Assembly (NCBI GenBank): GCA_024709185.1
Contig: JANJXE010000239.1
Location: 1-7,647 of the forward strand
Direction of reading: 5' to 3'
Source of the DNA: Paludibacter sp.
GTDB taxonomy: Bacteria; Bacteroidota; Bacteroidia; Bacteroidales; Paludibacteraceae
Length of the DNA: 7,647 bases
The position numbers were made by a program, and so were the translations under genes. Numbering within the stretch: the stretch's first letter is position 1; every line of letters starts with the position of its first letter. The notes under the pieces were generated by a model, which was not told the origin of the DNA, did no database searches, and was given only the letters and a program-made list of their open reading frames with translations. Positions 6,712-7,647 of this stretch are shown here, one piece after another.

Positions 6712-7383
6712 TCACTTCTTCATCAGTTCCTCAACCTTTTTCCAATTCACTATTTTCCAGAAATTCTTTACGTATTCGGCACGCTTCGACTGGTACTTCA
6801 GATAATAGGCATGTTCCCATACATCGAGTGCCAAAACAGGGTGACCCTGCGCTTTGTTGATTGACATCAGCGTATTATCCTGATTCGCTGTCGAAACAAT
6901 ACGGTAAGCACCGTTTTTCTCTTTTATCAGCCAGGCCCATCCTGAACCAAAACGGGTTGTTGCTGCCTTTTCAAATTCTGCTTTAAATTTATCGAGTGAG
7001 CCAAATGCTTTTTTCAATTCAGCTTCTACATAAGGACTCATCAAACTTTGTGAAGCCGGTGACAGTAATTCCCAGAACAATACGTGATTGTAATAGCCCC
7101 CACCGTTGTTACGAACCGATGTTTTGATATCTTCAGGAATTTGATCCATGTTAGCAAAAAGCTCATTGATAGGCTTTTTCTGAAGCTCAGGATATTTCGC
7201 TAACGCATCGTTCAGGTTCTTTGTATAGGCACCGTGGTGATTGTTGTAATGAATGTACATCGTTGCACTATCGATATAGGGCTCAAGAGCTGAATACGAG
7301 TAGGCTAATTTGGGAAGCTGGTATTGTGCCGACAGACTGAAAGCAACCATCAGCATTGTAAAAATGAATGCATTTTTTCTCAT
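6712..7383 (-). CDS. Exported superoxide dismutase, Fe/Mn family, Mn-type active-site arrangement
   Basis: This 223-residue enzyme converts superoxide to oxygen and hydrogen peroxide. The body aligns readily with bacterial SodA from LPKLAYSYSALEP onward. The metal ligands by homology are His45, His100, Asp187 and His191, the last two in the family signature DVWEHAYY (187-194). The second-shell residues His49 and Tyr53 are also present. The outer-sphere glutamine is Gln168 in STANQD, with Gly96 at the N-terminal position where Fe-type enzymes usually carry their Gln. This is the Mn-SOD arrangement, although metal use can be cambialistic. Unlike the usual cytosolic enzyme, it begins with a signal peptide with likely cleavage after Ala19 (SLSA|Q), so it should act in the periplasm or outside the cell. 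A minus-strand terminator lies at 6682-6651. No TAnnTTTG box is visible in the 193 bases between this gene and ruvA on its strand, so its promoter is unassigned. A gene symbol (sodA or sodB) is not given because metal preference is unproven. Confidence 0.95.
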   Translation of the reverse strand: MRKNAFIFTMLMVAFSLSAQYQLPKLAYSYSALEPYIDSATMYIHYNNHHGAYTKNLNDALAKYPELQKKPINELFANMDQIPEDIKTSVRNNGGGYYNHVLFWELLSPASQSLMSPYVEAELKKAFGSLDKFKAEFEKAATTRFGSGWAWLIKEKNGAYRIVSTANQDNTLMSINKAQGHPVLALDVWEHAYYLKYQSKRAEYVKNFWKIVNWKKVEELMKK

Positions 7384-7550
7384 ACGTGTAATTAGTTTAA
7401 TATTATTTTAGAATGTGATATAAAAACAATTGATACTAAGCTAAGTTCATTAAAAATTGTCATTTAACACTTTTTGCGTCAAAATTCCTCCGGCTCCGTA
7501 CTTTTTAGGTCTTTCTACCGTTATTCAATCGGTGAGAGCTGTTTTTTTCG

Positions 7551-7558
7551 TACTTTTG
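7551..7558 (+). promoter_or_regulatory. Bacteroidota -7 promoter element TACTTTTG for ruvA
   Basis: TACTTTTG matches the -7 consensus TAnnTTTG exactly and is followed by C, as in the box before the alaX-like gene. It ends 18 bases before the ruvA ATG, so the leader should be about 10-15 bases. A T-run (7542-7548) precedes it. No clear -33 TTTG is seen at the expected spacing. The position and match make it the probable ruvA promoter. Confidence 0.72.
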
Positions 7559-7576
7559 CGTATAAAATTTTAAGAA

Positions 7577-7647
7577 ATGATTGACTATATAAAAGGTGAA
7601 ATAACCGAACTAAATCCCACCTATGCGGTGATTGAAACCGGAGGTGT
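7577..7647 (+). CDS. ruvA: Holliday junction branch-migration protein RuvA, N-terminal fragment (runs off the window)
   Basis: Only 23 complete codons are present, cut by the window edge. The translation MIDYIKGEITELNPTYAVIE, then TGG, matches the start of RuvA domain I, an OB-fold. The landmarks are the initial M-I-x-x-x-x-G-x-I/L, the V-I-E strand and the Gly-Gly that normally precedes V-G-Y. RuvA tetramers bind four-way DNA junctions and load the RuvB motor in recombinational repair. A TAnnTTTG promoter box lies 18 bases upstream, so this appears to be the first gene of its unit. The gene is divergent from the SOD gene with 193 bases between their starts. The identification rests on a short but characteristic stretch. 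Confidence 0.85.
   Translation, partial: MIDYIKGEITELNPTYAVIETGG

Noticed and set aside
7384..7550. Search for a SOD promoter, regulatory palindrome or small RNA in the SOD-ruvA intergenic region
   Set aside because: Only a CTAAG direct repeat (near 7436-7445), a 4-bp ACCG/CGGT inverted repeat (near 7517-7532) and AT-rich sequence were seen. No minus-strand TAnnTTTG box fits, so nothing is called.

Overview
The window looks like a chromosomal fragment of a member of the Bacteroidota, most likely Bacteroidales. The evidence is an anti-sigma/SusC/SusD gene order, start codons without clear Shine-Dalgarno sequences, and two perfect matches to the Bacteroidota -7 promoter element TAnnTTTG (6173-6180 and 7551-7558). 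The genus cannot be determined by eye.

Positions 1-6046 hold one nutrient-uptake module on the + strand. A short 7-bp tandem repeat (1-24) precedes a FecR-type anti-sigma factor (121-1137). Next come a SusC-family TonB-dependent outer-membrane transporter with an N-terminal STN signalling domain (1164-4532) and a SusD/RagB surface lipoprotein (4562-6046). The FecR plus STN-bearing SusC pairing implies trans-envelope signalling: ligand binding at SusC is passed through its STN domain to the periplasmic part of FecR, which then frees an ECF sigma factor. The sigma gene should lie just left of the window. No glycoside hydrolase, peptidase or sulfatase is present, so the substrate cannot be named. 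A hairpin (6064-6098) and a strong intrinsic terminator (6131-6164) close the module.

Positions 6165-7647 are housekeeping genes. A compact stand-alone alanyl-tRNA editing protein (AlaX-like, 6197-6697, +) has its own promoter directly after the SusD terminator. It converges on a superoxide dismutase gene (6712-7383, -) that encodes an Fe/Mn-family enzyme with an export signal and a Mn-type arrangement of active-site residues. The best terminator for the SOD gene lies inside the 3' end of the alaX-like coding region, on the opposite strand. Finally, the first 23 codons of ruvA (7577 to the window end, +) follow a canonical Bacteroidota promoter and diverge from the SOD gene.

I see no RNA gene, CRISPR array, insertion sequence or prophage, and no clearly new system. 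The points most worth a second look are the corrected alaX-like start, the terminator inside a coding region, the exported Mn-type SOD, the STN-like fold apparently shared by FecR and SusC, and the tandem repeat ahead of fecR.
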